From positions 186,001 to 250,000 of the forward strand of contig NZ_LPVZ01000018.1 of the NCBI RefSeq assembly GCF_001613795.1: DNA of 64,000 nucleotides, in the 5' to 3' direction. The notes beneath the pieces were generated by a model. The model saw only the letters and a list, made by a program, of their open reading frames with translations, had not been told where the DNA came from and ran no database searches. A program made the translations under genes and the position numbers. Below, one piece after another: positions 17,324 through 25,454 of the stretch. How positions within the stretch are numbered: the first letter of the stretch is position 1; the number at the start of each line of letters is the position of its first letter. The stretch comes from Thalassospira sp. MCCC 1A01148. Lineage in GTDB: Bacteria > Pseudomonadota > Alphaproteobacteria > Rhodospirillales > Thalassospiraceae.

Positions 17324-17866
17324 ATGTGTAACTGCAACAAGATTACCATCTGCACCGAGTTTGATGCCGCCCAGATCGCCGGCCTTCAGGTGCCGATTGC
17401 CTCAATTCATGCCTTTGCCACGCAGACCGTGCCGGCCGATTATCTGATTTGTGATGGTTCGGCTGTTTCCCGCGCAGAGTATGCCGAGCTTTTCGCAGCA
17501 CTTGGCACAGTCTGGGGCGAGGGTGATGGCAGCACGACCTTCAATATCCCAGATTTGCGCGGCGAGTTCCTGCGTGGCTTTGATGCTGGACGCAGTGTTG
17601 ACGGAGCGCGTGTATTTGGCACAGCTCAGCTTGATCAACTGCAAGGGCACAGTCATGACTTTAGCGTGGCTGCGCACTTCCCGACAGTCGGGTTCAGTGT
17701 GCAAGGCCTTCGAGATGGAGATGCGACGCAGCAGACGACTGTAAATAACGTCGGTATGGTCTCAAGCGATGGTGTAAACAGCACACCACGTATTGGCCAA
17801 GAAACCCGCCCGCGCAACGTCGCGGTAACATACGCGATCAAGGCGACTGTTCCTGCTGCGGCGTGA
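17324..17866 (+). CDS. Phage tail collar-domain protein 1
   Basis: A 180-residue protein with a short Cys-containing N-terminus (MCNCNKITICTEF) and a phage tail-collar domain (microcystin-dependent-protein type): DYLICDGSAVSRAEYAELFAAL, FNIPDLRGEFLRGFD and a C-terminal RPRNVAVTYAIKA. Such domains sit at fibre tips or collars and bind receptors or other tail parts. The start is taken at ATG 17324 (AAGGA upstream); an in-frame TTG at 17318 is less likely. First of three tandem paralogues, each with its own terminator. Confidence 0.85.
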   Translation: MCNCNKITICTEFDAAQIAGLQVPIASIHAFATQTVPADYLICDGSAVSRAEYAELFAALGTVWGEGDGSTTFNIPDLRGEFLRGFDAGRSVDGARVFGTAQLDQLQGHSHDFSVAAHFPTVGFSVQGLRDGDATQQTTVNNVGMVSSDGVNSTPRIGQETRPRNVAVTYAIKATVPAAA

Positions 17867-17898
17867 CTTAAAGCCCGCTATCAAAACCTTTCCAATGC

Positions 17899-17930
17899 CC
17901 CGGCAGTATCTCGCTGTCGGGTTTTCTTTT
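17899..17930 (+). terminator. Rho-independent terminator between collar genes 1 and 2
   Basis: CCCGGCAG (17899-17906) pairs with CTGTCGGG (17914-17921), followed by TTTTCTTTT. Confidence 0.78.
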
Positions 17931-17951
17931 GATCAACCAAGGAGACTGCTC

Positions 17952-18617
17952 ATGCAGGGAAATACCCCGGTCGAATGCGAAATCCTCAATGTCATTCAGG
18001 GTGCGGGCATCTGGCCTGATTGCGAGGATAAAACCCAGCTGCTTCAGGCCATCGAAGCGCTGATTTCTGGCGGCGGATCTGGTGGTGGTGTGAGTTCGGG
18101 TAGTGAAATCGGCTCGGTTTCAGCTTTCGCCATGCCAACCCCGCCAACCGGCTGGCTGGTCTGTGATGGTTCAGCGATCTCACGCACCGAATATGCCGAT
18201 CTGTTTGCCGCTATTGGCACTGTTTGGGGGGCTGGTGACGATGTCACGACCTTCAATCTTCCGGATCTGCGTGGCGAGTTCGTGCGTGGTTTCGATGATG
18301 GGCGTGGTGTTGACGCGGGTCGTGCATTTGGCTCTTGGCAAAATCCAAGTATCGTGGGTTTTGACACTGGCAATGATTCAGTTTGGAGCGTCACAACCAC
18401 TCTTCAATCGGGCAATATGCAGGCTTCTCTTGGCTATGAGGCTTATGACGTTGCTGACTATCCGGCTGGTGGAGTTGCTGGTGCTCCGGGTCAATCGATC
18501 ACTTCCTTACCGGGCATCGCAGGCGATCAGGGTTATAGCGGTGCCGTTCGCCCACGCAACATCGCGATGACTTATGCGATCAAGGCGTTTTATCCGACAG
18601 CGACTGTTGGGCAGTGA
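17952..18617 (+). CDS. Phage tail collar-domain protein 2
   Basis: A 221-residue protein with three parts: an N-terminal segment (TPVECEILNVIQGAG..QLLQAIEALI) shared with collar protein 3, a Gly/Ser linker (GGGSGGGVSSGS), and a collar domain (GWLVCDGSAISRTEYADLF, FNLPDLRGEFVRGFD, RPRNIAMTYAIKA) closest to collar protein 1. The start ATG at 17952 has an AAGGAG site. The shared N-terminus is probably an attachment module and the C-terminal part the variable tip. The combination suggests duplication and domain exchange. Confidence 0.85.
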   Translation: MQGNTPVECEILNVIQGAGIWPDCEDKTQLLQAIEALISGGGSGGGVSSGSEIGSVSAFAMPTPPTGWLVCDGSAISRTEYADLFAAIGTVWGAGDDVTTFNLPDLRGEFVRGFDDGRGVDAGRAFGSWQNPSIVGFDTGNDSVWSVTTTLQSGNMQASLGYEAYDVADYPAGGVAGAPGQSITSLPGIAGDQGYSGAVRPRNIAMTYAIKAFYPTATVGQ

Positions 18618-18641
18618 TGCTTTGGTGACTTGATCTCGTTC

Positions 18642-18675
18642 CCCCGGCAAGTGCGCTTGCCGGGGTTCTTTTTTG
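18642..18675 (+). terminator. Rho-independent terminator between collar genes 2 and 3
   Basis: CCCCGGCAAG (18642-18651) pairs with CTTGCCGGGG (18656-18665) with a 4-base loop, followed by TTCTTTTTT. The strongest of the set. Confidence 0.88.
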
Positions 18676-18694
18676 TCCAAATTGGAGAGTTCGC

Positions 18695-19288
18695 ATGCAG
18701 TGTACTACACCGGTTGAAAGCGAAGTTCTGAATGTTGTTCTGGCGGCGGATATTGTTCCAGATCGTATGGACGATACCCAGCTGCTGCAGGCGCTTGAAA
18801 GCCTGTTTGGAGGCGGTGGTTCTGGAGCCGGTTCTGTCCCGGTTGCCACCATCCTGCCTTTTGCCGGTTCGGTGCCACCGGCAGGCTTCATGATTTGTGA
18901 CGGTGCAGAACTTCTGGCGGCGGAATTTGCCGATCTATTTACTGCAATCGGCAGGACCTATGGTGTCGGGCAGACTGCTGGCAGTTTCAAACTGCCGGAC
19001 CTGCGTGGTCGTGCACCGATTGGTACCGGTCAGGGCGATGGCCTGACGGATCGTGTGATCGGGGATGTCGATGGTGCGGAAGTTCATCAACTCTCTACGG
19101 CCGAGATGCCAAACCACACGCATCAATACGGTGCACCGCATCTCCAAACCTATGGCATGAGCGCGCAAGCAGAGCGTGGTGTGAACCCAACTTCACAGGA
19201 ATGGTATTCGGTTTCCGATGCAGGCGGCGACCAACCGCACAACAACATGCAGCCGTTCCTGGTGGTGAATTACATCATCAAGGTGTGA
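18695..19288 (+). CDS. Phage tail collar-domain protein 3 (MdpB-like)
   Basis: A 197-residue protein. The N-terminus (TPVESEVLNVVLAADI..QLLQALESLF) matches that of collar protein 2, followed by a Gly-rich linker (GGGGSGAGS). The collar domain here is of the more typical microcystin-dependent type: GFMICDGAELLAAEFADLF, FKLPDLRGRAPIGTGQG, EMPNHTHQYGAP and NNMQPFLVVNYIIKV. A GGAGAG ribosome site precedes the ATG. Confidence 0.87.
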   Translation: MQCTTPVESEVLNVVLAADIVPDRMDDTQLLQALESLFGGGGSGAGSVPVATILPFAGSVPPAGFMICDGAELLAAEFADLFTAIGRTYGVGQTAGSFKLPDLRGRAPIGTGQGDGLTDRVIGDVDGAEVHQLSTAEMPNHTHQYGAPHLQTYGMSAQAERGVNPTSQEWYSVSDAGGDQPHNNMQPFLVVNYIIKV

Positions 19289-19309
19289 TTGCTGCGAGCT
19301 AGAACCTTT

Positions 19310-19338
19310 CGGGGTCCGGTTTTCCGGGCCCCGTTTTT
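19310..19338 (+). terminator. Rho-independent terminator after collar gene 3
   Basis: CGGGGTCCGG (19310-19319) pairs with CCGGGCCCCG (19324-19333, one G-T pair), followed by TTTTTG. Confidence 0.78.
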
Positions 19339-19352
19339 GTGTGGGGGATGTG

Positions 19353-19931
19353 ATGGCGTTAAGTGATGTGGCGCTGTGTGCGCGGGCTTTGGTGATGATC
19401 GGGGCGGCGCCGATTTCATCGTTTGAGGAGGACGTGGCCGAGGCCGAGATTGCCCGGATGCTGTATGCGAGCGTGCGTGACGGGATGCTGGCGGGCTATC
19501 CGTGGCGGTTTGCCGGGCGGGGGTGCTGGTTGTCGCGGCTGGCCGGTGACGATGCGGCGACATCGCCCAAGGATGGAGGCCATCTGTTTGCCTTGCCGCG
19601 CGATTTTATCCGGTTGCTGTCGCTTGAAAATGACGGGGGCAAGATTGCCCGATTTGAGTTGCGTGATCAGGCGGTTCTGGTCGCAAGTGACAGTGCGTAT
19701 CTAAGCTATGTCGCGCGTTTGCCCGAGGGCAGCTTTCCGGCATGGTTTGATATGGCCCTGATGGCGCGGCTGGCGGCGGAGTTTTGCCTGCCGCTGACCG
19801 AAAGCAGCACGCGGGCCGAGTATCTTTTCAAGCGGGCCGAGGATCAGTTGCGTGAAGCCAGACTTGCCGATGCGCAGCAATCCACCCCGCATGCGATTGA
19901 TGATTTTTCCCTGATTTCGGCGCGGGGCTAG
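19353..19931 (+). CDS. Tail tubular protein A-like (T7 gp11-like)
   Basis: A 192-residue protein resembling podovirus tail tubular protein A: ALCARALVMIGAAPISSFEED, ARMLYASVRDGMLAGYPWRFA, and later FSLPRDFIRLL-like and FCLPLTESSTRAEYLFKRAE segments. It forms the ring between portal and nozzle. Start taken at ATG 19353 (GGGGGA upstream); a GTG at 19341 is possible. Directly upstream of the gp12-like gene, as in T7. Confidence 0.85.
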   Translation: MALSDVALCARALVMIGAAPISSFEEDVAEAEIARMLYASVRDGMLAGYPWRFAGRGCWLSRLAGDDAATSPKDGGHLFALPRDFIRLLSLENDGGKIARFELRDQAVLVASDSAYLSYVARLPEGSFPAWFDMALMARLAAEFCLPLTESSTRAEYLFKRAEDQLREARLADAQQSTPHAIDDFSLISARG

Positions 19932-19975
19932 GGCGTGGGTCGGGCCTTGGACCGCGGGTTTGGGGCCTGCGGTGC

Positions 19976-20079
19976 GAGTTTCCCGCCTTCGCGGGAATGA
20001 CGTTTGTTCCATGAGATTGTTTTACCTTCCGTCATCCCCGCGAAGAGCCTGTGCCCGCCAAGGCGGGTACGGGGATCCC
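19976..20079. repeat. BIME-like palindromic repeat, inverted variant
   Basis: TTTCCCGCC..GCGGGAATGACG on the left and CGTCATCCCCGCGAAG..ACGGGGATC on the right: the same two hairpin types as the other copies but in opposite order, with an extra CCCGCCAAGGCGGGTAC hairpin inserted in the right arm. It lies between the gp11-like and gp12-like genes. Confidence 0.8.
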
Positions 20080-20121
20080 GATCCACAAGCGTATTACCGT
20101 TATTCAATGAGGGAGCACCCC

Positions 20122-22050
20122 ATGGCACGCCGCGTTCTGGAGAAAAACACGTTTTCGACCGGCGAACTGGCCCCGGAATTGTGGGGGCGCTCGGACCTGA
20201 GCGCCTATGCCAATGGGGCAGCACGCCTGCGCAATGTTTTTATCGAACCATCGGGCGGGGTGCGTCGCCGTCCCGGCATTCGATTGATCGATGAACTGTC
20301 AGGTCCGGCGCGGTTGATTCAGTTCGAGTTCAATACCGAACAGACCTATTTGCTGGCCTTTGGCGATAAACATGCGCTGGTGTTCGAGGATGAGGCAAAG
20401 ACGATCTGGTTTGAAACCACGTTCGGCGAAGAACAGCTTGATCTTTTGAGCTGGACGCAAAGTGCCGATACGCTTCTGGTGGTGCATCCCGCGGCCCCGC
20501 CGGTACGCATTACCCGGACAGGCGATGGCAGCTGGCAGACCACCCTTTGGGCCTGGCGCGAAACCAATTTCCGCACCAGCCAGCCCTATTACAAGTTTGT
20601 CGAACCCGCCGCCACCCTGACCCCGTCAGGCACCAGCGGGACGGTGAGCCTTACCGCGAATGTCGATTTGTTCGTTGCCGGGCATGTCGGCACGCTGTGG
20701 CGGATTCAGGGGATCGAGGGTGAGATCACCAACGTTTCCGATGCCCGGACCGCACAAATCGCCCTGAAGCAGGCACTGCCCAACACCAATGCCACGGTCG
20801 ATTTCGTCGAACAGGCCTTTTCAGATGTGCGGGGTTGGCCGCGCAGTGTGACCTTTCATCAGGACCGGTTGATCATCGGCGGATCGCGCGATCTGCCCAA
20901 CCGCCTGTGGATGTCGAAATCGGGGGATCTGTTTAATTTCGAACTGGGCGAGGGCCTTGATGACGAGGCAATTGAATTTGCCCTTCTGGCTGATCAGGTC
21001 AATGCGATCACGGGCATTTTCGCCGGGCGTCATTTGCAGGTCTTTACCAGCGGATCAGAATGGATGGTGACGGGCGATCCGCTCACCCCCGCCAATGTGC
21101 AGGTCACGCGCCAGACCCGGATCGGTAGCCAAAGTGATCGCACCGTGCCACTGGTCAATGTTGATGGTGCCACGCTTTTTGCCGGGCGGAGCGGGCGCGA
21201 AATTCGCGAATTCCTGTTCACCGATGTCGAACAGGCCTATGGATCAGCCGATCTGGCCTTGCTGTCACGCCATCTGATCCATCATCCCATCGATCAGGCC
21301 TTTGATCCGGAACGACGGCTTTTGCATGTGGTGATGCGCGATGGATCGCTTGCTACCCTGACACTGTATCGGTCTGAGGCCATCACCGCCTGGTCGGCGC
21401 AATCGGTTGCGGGATGCGCCTTTAGATCCGTTTCGGTGTCCGGCGGGGATGTTTATGTCGTGCTGGAACGTGACGGGCATCATTTCCTGGGCGTGTTTGA
21501 CCCGAAATGCGGTTTCGACCTTTATCGCCGCCAAGCGGTGGCCGAAGACGAACCGTCACGCAAACATTGGGGTAATCTTGAGGCACTGGATGGCCTTGAT
21601 GTCAGCGTTTGGCACGATGGCGTTCTTGCCGATAACATCCCGGTTGCCGGGGGCACGATTACGCTGCCAGATCACATCGGGGCAGTGGCGGAGATCGAGG
21701 TCGGCTTGCCCTTTACCCATGAAATTTATGCCCTGCCGCCGGCCGCATCGGATGGCAGCCGCCCGCATGGCGGCAATGCCGTTCGGCTGGTCTCAGTCAC
21801 CTTGCGTTTGCAGGAAACCGGGCAGCTTCGCGTTGATACCGGTCGGGGATTGCGCGATGTCGCACTTCCGGTATCTGCGCCACCCGATGACAAAGACGCG
21901 CTGTATAGCGGGGATATCACGCTGCGCGCGCTCGGCTGGCGGCGGGGCAGTGGCGGGGGACTGAAAAGTGGACTTTGGCGCATCGCCGGGGCATTGCCCC
22001 GGCCTTTTTTGTTGCTTGGTGTGGCCAGTGAAATGGGGGTGAATGACTGA
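20122..22050 (+). CDS. Tail tubular protein B-like (T7 gp12-like nozzle)
   Basis: A 642-residue protein starting at ATG 20122 after GAGGGAG. A longer upstream frame exists but runs through the palindromic repeat. The N-terminus (FSTGELAPELWGRSDLSAYANGAARLRNVFIEPSGG) is the classic opening of this family, followed by a beta-rich body (VTFHQDRLIIGGSRDLPNRLWMSKSGDLFNF; GSEWMVTGDPLTP). Six copies would form the tail nozzle. Coupled to the next gene by a TGATG overlap. Confidence 0.9.
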   Translation: MARRVLEKNTFSTGELAPELWGRSDLSAYANGAARLRNVFIEPSGGVRRRPGIRLIDELSGPARLIQFEFNTEQTYLLAFGDKHALVFEDEAKTIWFETTFGEEQLDLLSWTQSADTLLVVHPAAPPVRITRTGDGSWQTTLWAWRETNFRTSQPYYKFVEPAATLTPSGTSGTVSLTANVDLFVAGHVGTLWRIQGIEGEITNVSDARTAQIALKQALPNTNATVDFVEQAFSDVRGWPRSVTFHQDRLIIGGSRDLPNRLWMSKSGDLFNFELGEGLDDEAIEFALLADQVNAITGIFAGRHLQVFTSGSEWMVTGDPLTPANVQVTRQTRIGSQSDRTVPLVNVDGATLFAGRSGREIREFLFTDVEQAYGSADLALLSRHLIHHPIDQAFDPERRLLHVVMRDGSLATLTLYRSEAITAWSAQSVAGCAFRSVSVSGGDVYVVLERDGHHFLGVFDPKCGFDLYRRQAVAEDEPSRKHWGNLEALDGLDVSVWHDGVLADNIPVAGGTITLPDHIGAVAEIEVGLPFTHEIYALPPAASDGSRPHGGNAVRLVSVTLRLQETGQLRVDTGRGLRDVALPVSAPPDDKDALYSGDITLRALGWRRGSGGGLKSGLWRIAGALPRPFLLLGVASEMGVND

Positions 22051-22490
22051 TGGGTGGATTTACATCAATCGTGCCGATGGCGGCATCGGTGCTGCAAACC
22101 GGACAACGCATTAGCGCCAACCAGACCAATGCACAAAGCCGGATCGATCAGGGCGAAGCCGCCCGTCAGGCGGAGCTGGCCGAGATCGAGGCGCGCCAGC
22201 GTGAAGACGCCACCAAACGCGAAGAAGACCTTAGGCGGCGTCAGGCAACCGCGCGTGCCCGGCAAGGGGCATCGGGGCTGATGGCCGGTGGGTCTGGCTC
22301 GGCCAGTGCGGTTCTGGCGGGGTTTGAAAAGACCGCGCGGCAGGATGCGGAACTGGACGCAGATGCTGCTGCCCGCAAGCGCCGCCGCATCAACCAACAG
22401 GCCGCCTGGCGCGAAAAGTCGCTTTTGCGATCTTCGCAGGATGACACGGTGGCACGGCTGAATGCCTGGTTTTCAAAGCGTGATGGCTGA
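22050..22490 (+). CDS. Internal virion protein-like (T7 gp14 position)
   Basis: A 146-residue protein: hydrophobic start (FTSIVPMAASVLQTGQRI), then a long charged coiled-coil rich in Arg, Glu, Gln and Ala (residues ~30-80), a Gly/Ser turn (GASGLMAGGSGSASAVL) and a second helical part. This layout and its position after the gp12-like gene fit gp14-type ejection proteins. The larger ejection proteins gp15 and gp16, which normally follow, are absent. Confidence 0.7.
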   Translation: MGGFTSIVPMAASVLQTGQRISANQTNAQSRIDQGEAARQAELAEIEARQREDATKREEDLRRRQATARARQGASGLMAGGSGSASAVLAGFEKTARQDAELDADAAARKRRRINQQAAWREKSLLRSSQDDTVARLNAWFSKRDG

Positions 22491-22513
22491 TTTTTTTTAG
22501 GGGGAAGTACGCT

Positions 22514-23917
22514 ATGGGCGCTGTTTTTGCCAATCAGATCCGTGCCTCCATTGCCTTTGTCGGCGATGGTGCGCGTGACAAATTTCCGTTTGATTTTGAT
22601 GTGTTTGATGCGGGTGATCTGCGCATCACCATCAATGGCAATGAAATCGAAACCGGGTTTCACGTCGCCTTGACGCCCAGTGATGAGGGCGGCGGTGGTG
22701 TGGTGCGGTTTGAACACCCGCCGGAAACCGGTGCCCGGATCACCATTGCCCGCCAGTTGCATTTGCGCCGGCTAAGTGCCTTTGACGCCATGTCGATCCC
22801 GCGCGGTGATGCGCTGGAACGTGATCTTGATTTCATGACAGCCGCCCTTGGCGATGTTGATCACGCACTGACCGGGACGCTGCGCTTTGGTCCGGATCAG
22901 GATGCACCTGCATCGGCTGAATTGCCGGTGATCACGCCCGGTCGGGCGCTGATCTGGAATTCGGCGGGCACGGGGCTTGCCAACGGACCCAGCGGGGCGG
23001 AGATCGCGCAGGCCAGCACCAAGGCAGCACAGGCACAGGATGCCGCCAACCGGGCGGAGGCCGCCGAAAGCCGATCTGAAACCGCAGCCGCGTCGTTTGA
23101 AAGATCAAACGCCGCGGCGATGCTTGATCTTGATTTTCGCAGTGGCGATGTCCTGGCGTGGGAGGATGAGCGCCGCATGCCGGTGATTGATGCGCCGGTC
23201 AGCCGGATCATGGATGTCCGCGAAACCGGATCGCTGGTCAGGCTTTCCAGTGGGGCGCAATTGACCTTGCCGGTGGCATCTGTTGCGCGTAATGGGGTGC
23301 GCTATCGCGTGTTTAACGGTGATGGCACGATGGTTGATGTTACGACGGCGGCGGGGAATGTGATCCGCCCAACCAATGGCGGGGCGGAGGCAACTGTTTA
23401 CCCGTTACCGACACGGGGCGACATGGTCGATCTGGTCTGTGATGGCACGCGCTGGTTTGCCGCGCCGATCCATGAAACCGGCCCGGTTGTGAGGCTTTTG
23501 CGGACGGCCAGCCAATCCATTCCGGCGGGCGGGGCGTTTCTGGTTGAATGGGATCAGGTGATCGAAGACAGCCACGGGCTTTATGACAGTGCGGTGCATG
23601 GCGTCACCGGCCTTCCGCCGGGCTTTTATCATGTTGATATCGGGGTGCGGCTTCCCATTACCGACCAGTCGGTCTTTACGACTTTGTCGCTCGAACGCTT
23701 TGACGGCACCGATTGGTCAAGCCACCTGCAAGCCAATGACATAACCGCCACGGGCAGCGGGGCGGCGCACAGTTTGCGGCTGAATGGCATTGCCCGGATC
23801 GGGGTCACGCCCGGTACTGGATTGCGTTTGCGCATCGTGCATAGCGACACCCAAACGCGTGAAATCGCGGCAAGTGATCTTTTGACCTGGTGTCACATCC
23901 ATCGCATTGGCGGCTAG
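22514..23917 (+). CDS. Phage tail fibre protein, T7 gp17-type N-terminus
   Basis: A 467-residue protein with a T7-type tail-fibre attachment domain (about residues 1-150: FPFDFDVFDAGDLRITINGNE, GARITIARQLHLRRLSAFD, GDALERDLDFMTAALGDVDHAL), an Ala/Glu-rich coiled-coil (about 155-200) and a beta-rich distal part. AGGGGGAAG precedes the ATG. The attachment domain docks on the tail; the distal part likely contacts the cell surface. Confidence 0.87.
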   Translation: MGAVFANQIRASIAFVGDGARDKFPFDFDVFDAGDLRITINGNEIETGFHVALTPSDEGGGGVVRFEHPPETGARITIARQLHLRRLSAFDAMSIPRGDALERDLDFMTAALGDVDHALTGTLRFGPDQDAPASAELPVITPGRALIWNSAGTGLANGPSGAEIAQASTKAAQAQDAANRAEAAESRSETAAASFERSNAAAMLDLDFRSGDVLAWEDERRMPVIDAPVSRIMDVRETGSLVRLSSGAQLTLPVASVARNGVRYRVFNGDGTMVDVTTAAGNVIRPTNGGAEATVYPLPTRGDMVDLVCDGTRWFAAPIHETGPVVRLLRTASQSIPAGGAFLVEWDQVIEDSHGLYDSAVHGVTGLPPGFYHVDIGVRLPITDQSVFTTLSLERFDGTDWSSHLQANDITATGSGAAHSLRLNGIARIGVTPGTGLRLRIVHSDTQTREIAASDLLTWCHIHRIGG

Positions 23918-23972
23918 CACGCCACCACGCGCCTGCCATCCATCGACTACACACTGATCGGAGATGCATCCA

Positions 23973-25079
23973 ATGGGATTGCGTTATCAGCCGCTTGCGG
24001 CCTGCATGAATGTTTCGCGCGCCAGCACCAAGCTTATCCAAAGCCAAAATGGCCTGCTTGAAACCCGCGCGATTGATGAACCGGCCTATGACCATGATCG
24101 ACTTGGCCGTCGCCTGGGCCTTCTGATCGAGGGGGCGGCGACCAACCTGCTGCGCTACTCATTGGGCTTTGACAATGCGCTTTGGGAAAAGAACAGCGGT
24201 GTGGTGGTAAGTGCCAGCACAATCGCCGCCCCGGATGGCAGTCAAACCGCGATGCAGCTTGATCTGCCGGGCAGTGCGGCGGGTGCGGATGGACTTTATC
24301 AGAATGTCGGCGGGCTTGTGGCCACCGATACCTATAGCTTTGCCGTCTGGATGCGTGCGGTTTCGGGCACGGCTGACATCACGCTTGGCGGGATTGACGG
24401 GCCGTCCGCACATGGTTTTGCCTTGGATGAAAACTGGCAACGGGTGTGGATTGCCGAACCGGCCTCCGGTACTACCCGCTATCCGAAAATCAGTACGGCG
24501 ATCAGCGCACTTCCGGCCTCCGTCCTGATCTGGAATGCGCAGCTTGAAGCCGGGCCTGCTCCCACCAGCGATATCATCAGCAACGGCATCCCGGCCGCAC
24601 GGGCGTGCGATGATGTGCGGCTCGATCCCGGCGACTGGTTCGCGCAAGGCCGGGGCACACTGGTGTTTGATATCCATACCGCCAAGGATTGGGCGGGCAT
24701 CTGGCGGATCGTGCAGCTTTATTCCTTAAGCCTCAATGATGATCACCTTGATCTTGGCTATGACAGTGCCGCCGATCAGTTGCGCATTTCGCTGCGTTCT
24801 GACGGCGTGCCAGTCGTCACCCAGTCGCTTTATGGAAGCCTTGCCAAGGATACCCTTCATCGCATTGCGCTGGCGTGGGATGATGATGTGATCTCGGTCG
24901 GACTGGATGGGGTGGTGCTGTCCTCGCCCGATGGTTTTGCCATGCCACGCAATTTTTCCAACATCGTGCTGGGATCGTTTGGCGGCACCGACAAGGCACT
25001 CAACGGCCATGTGCGCAATCTGGCCTATTGGCCGGAAAAGCTATCGAATGCGCGGCTTTTGGAACTTTCGGTGGTTTAA
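23973..25079 (+). CDS. LamG/concanavalin-like tail-associated protein
   Basis: A 368-residue protein with jelly-roll (LamG-like) features in its second half: GTLVFDIHTAKDWAGIWRIVQ, LHRIALAWDDDVISVGLDGVV and FSNIVLGSFGGTDKALNGHVRNLAYW. The first half contains a carbohydrate-binding-like module (SQTAMQLDLPGS..FAVWMRAVSG). Proteins of this type are carried by phage tails as receptor-binding parts. The ATG at 23973 has GGAG 9 bases upstream; an ATG at 23964 directly abuts the ribosome site. Confidence 0.75.
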   Translation: MGLRYQPLAACMNVSRASTKLIQSQNGLLETRAIDEPAYDHDRLGRRLGLLIEGAATNLLRYSLGFDNALWEKNSGVVVSASTIAAPDGSQTAMQLDLPGSAAGADGLYQNVGGLVATDTYSFAVWMRAVSGTADITLGGIDGPSAHGFALDENWQRVWIAEPASGTTRYPKISTAISALPASVLIWNAQLEAGPAPTSDIISNGIPAARACDDVRLDPGDWFAQGRGTLVFDIHTAKDWAGIWRIVQLYSLSLNDDHLDLGYDSAADQLRISLRSDGVPVVTQSLYGSLAKDTLHRIALAWDDDVISVGLDGVVLSSPDGFAMPRNFSNIVLGSFGGTDKALNGHVRNLAYWPEKLSNARLLELSVV

Positions 25080-25084
25080 ACCTC

Positions 25085-25396
25085 ATGTGCACGGATAAGA
25101 CACCCGACCCGATCATGGCCCTGCAAACCCGGCTATTGGGTGAGTTGCCCGATGACATTGCCATGGCGCGCGATGCCTATCACCGACTGGCCGGGGAGGC
25201 TGCCGGGGTCATGGACGCCAAGGAATTCTCCGCCCATCAGGCGGCCTGCAAGGCAGCGCTTGGGCATCTTGAAAGCCTGATCAAGCTGCTGCGCTGGGCA
25301 TGTGAGGGAGCGGGAGAAGTTGATGACGACGCACCTGACAAAAGCAATGTCGATCAGCTGATTGTCGAAGCGCGGAGGACGTTGAACCGCGCGTAA
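25085..25396 (+). CDS. Possible small terminase subunit (T7 gp18 position)
   Basis: A 103-residue mainly helical acidic protein (LGELPDDIAMARDAYHRLAGEA; AALGHLESLIKLLRWACEGAG; VDQLIVEARRTLNRA). It begins 6 bases after the LamG gene and lies just before the large terminase, where T7 keeps its small terminase (gp18). The size is right, but no motif proves the function. Confidence 0.55.
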   Translation: MCTDKTPDPIMALQTRLLGELPDDIAMARDAYHRLAGEAAGVMDAKEFSAHQAACKAALGHLESLIKLLRWACEGAGEVDDDAPDKSNVDQLIVEARRTLNRA

Positions 25397-25454
25397 TGTG
25401 GTTCGAGGTTCCTGCCTTTGACGGAATGACGGTGGTGACATTATGGAGTGGGGA

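Noticed and set aside
17952-19288. A diversity-generating retroelement acting on the collar genes
   Set aside because: No reverse transcriptase or template repeat is present; the collar variation looks like duplication and recombination.
12651-20079. Repeated hairpin units as a CRISPR array
   Set aside because: The repeats are 1.4-3 kb apart, palindromic and separated by genes. No array with regular spacers is present anywhere in the window.
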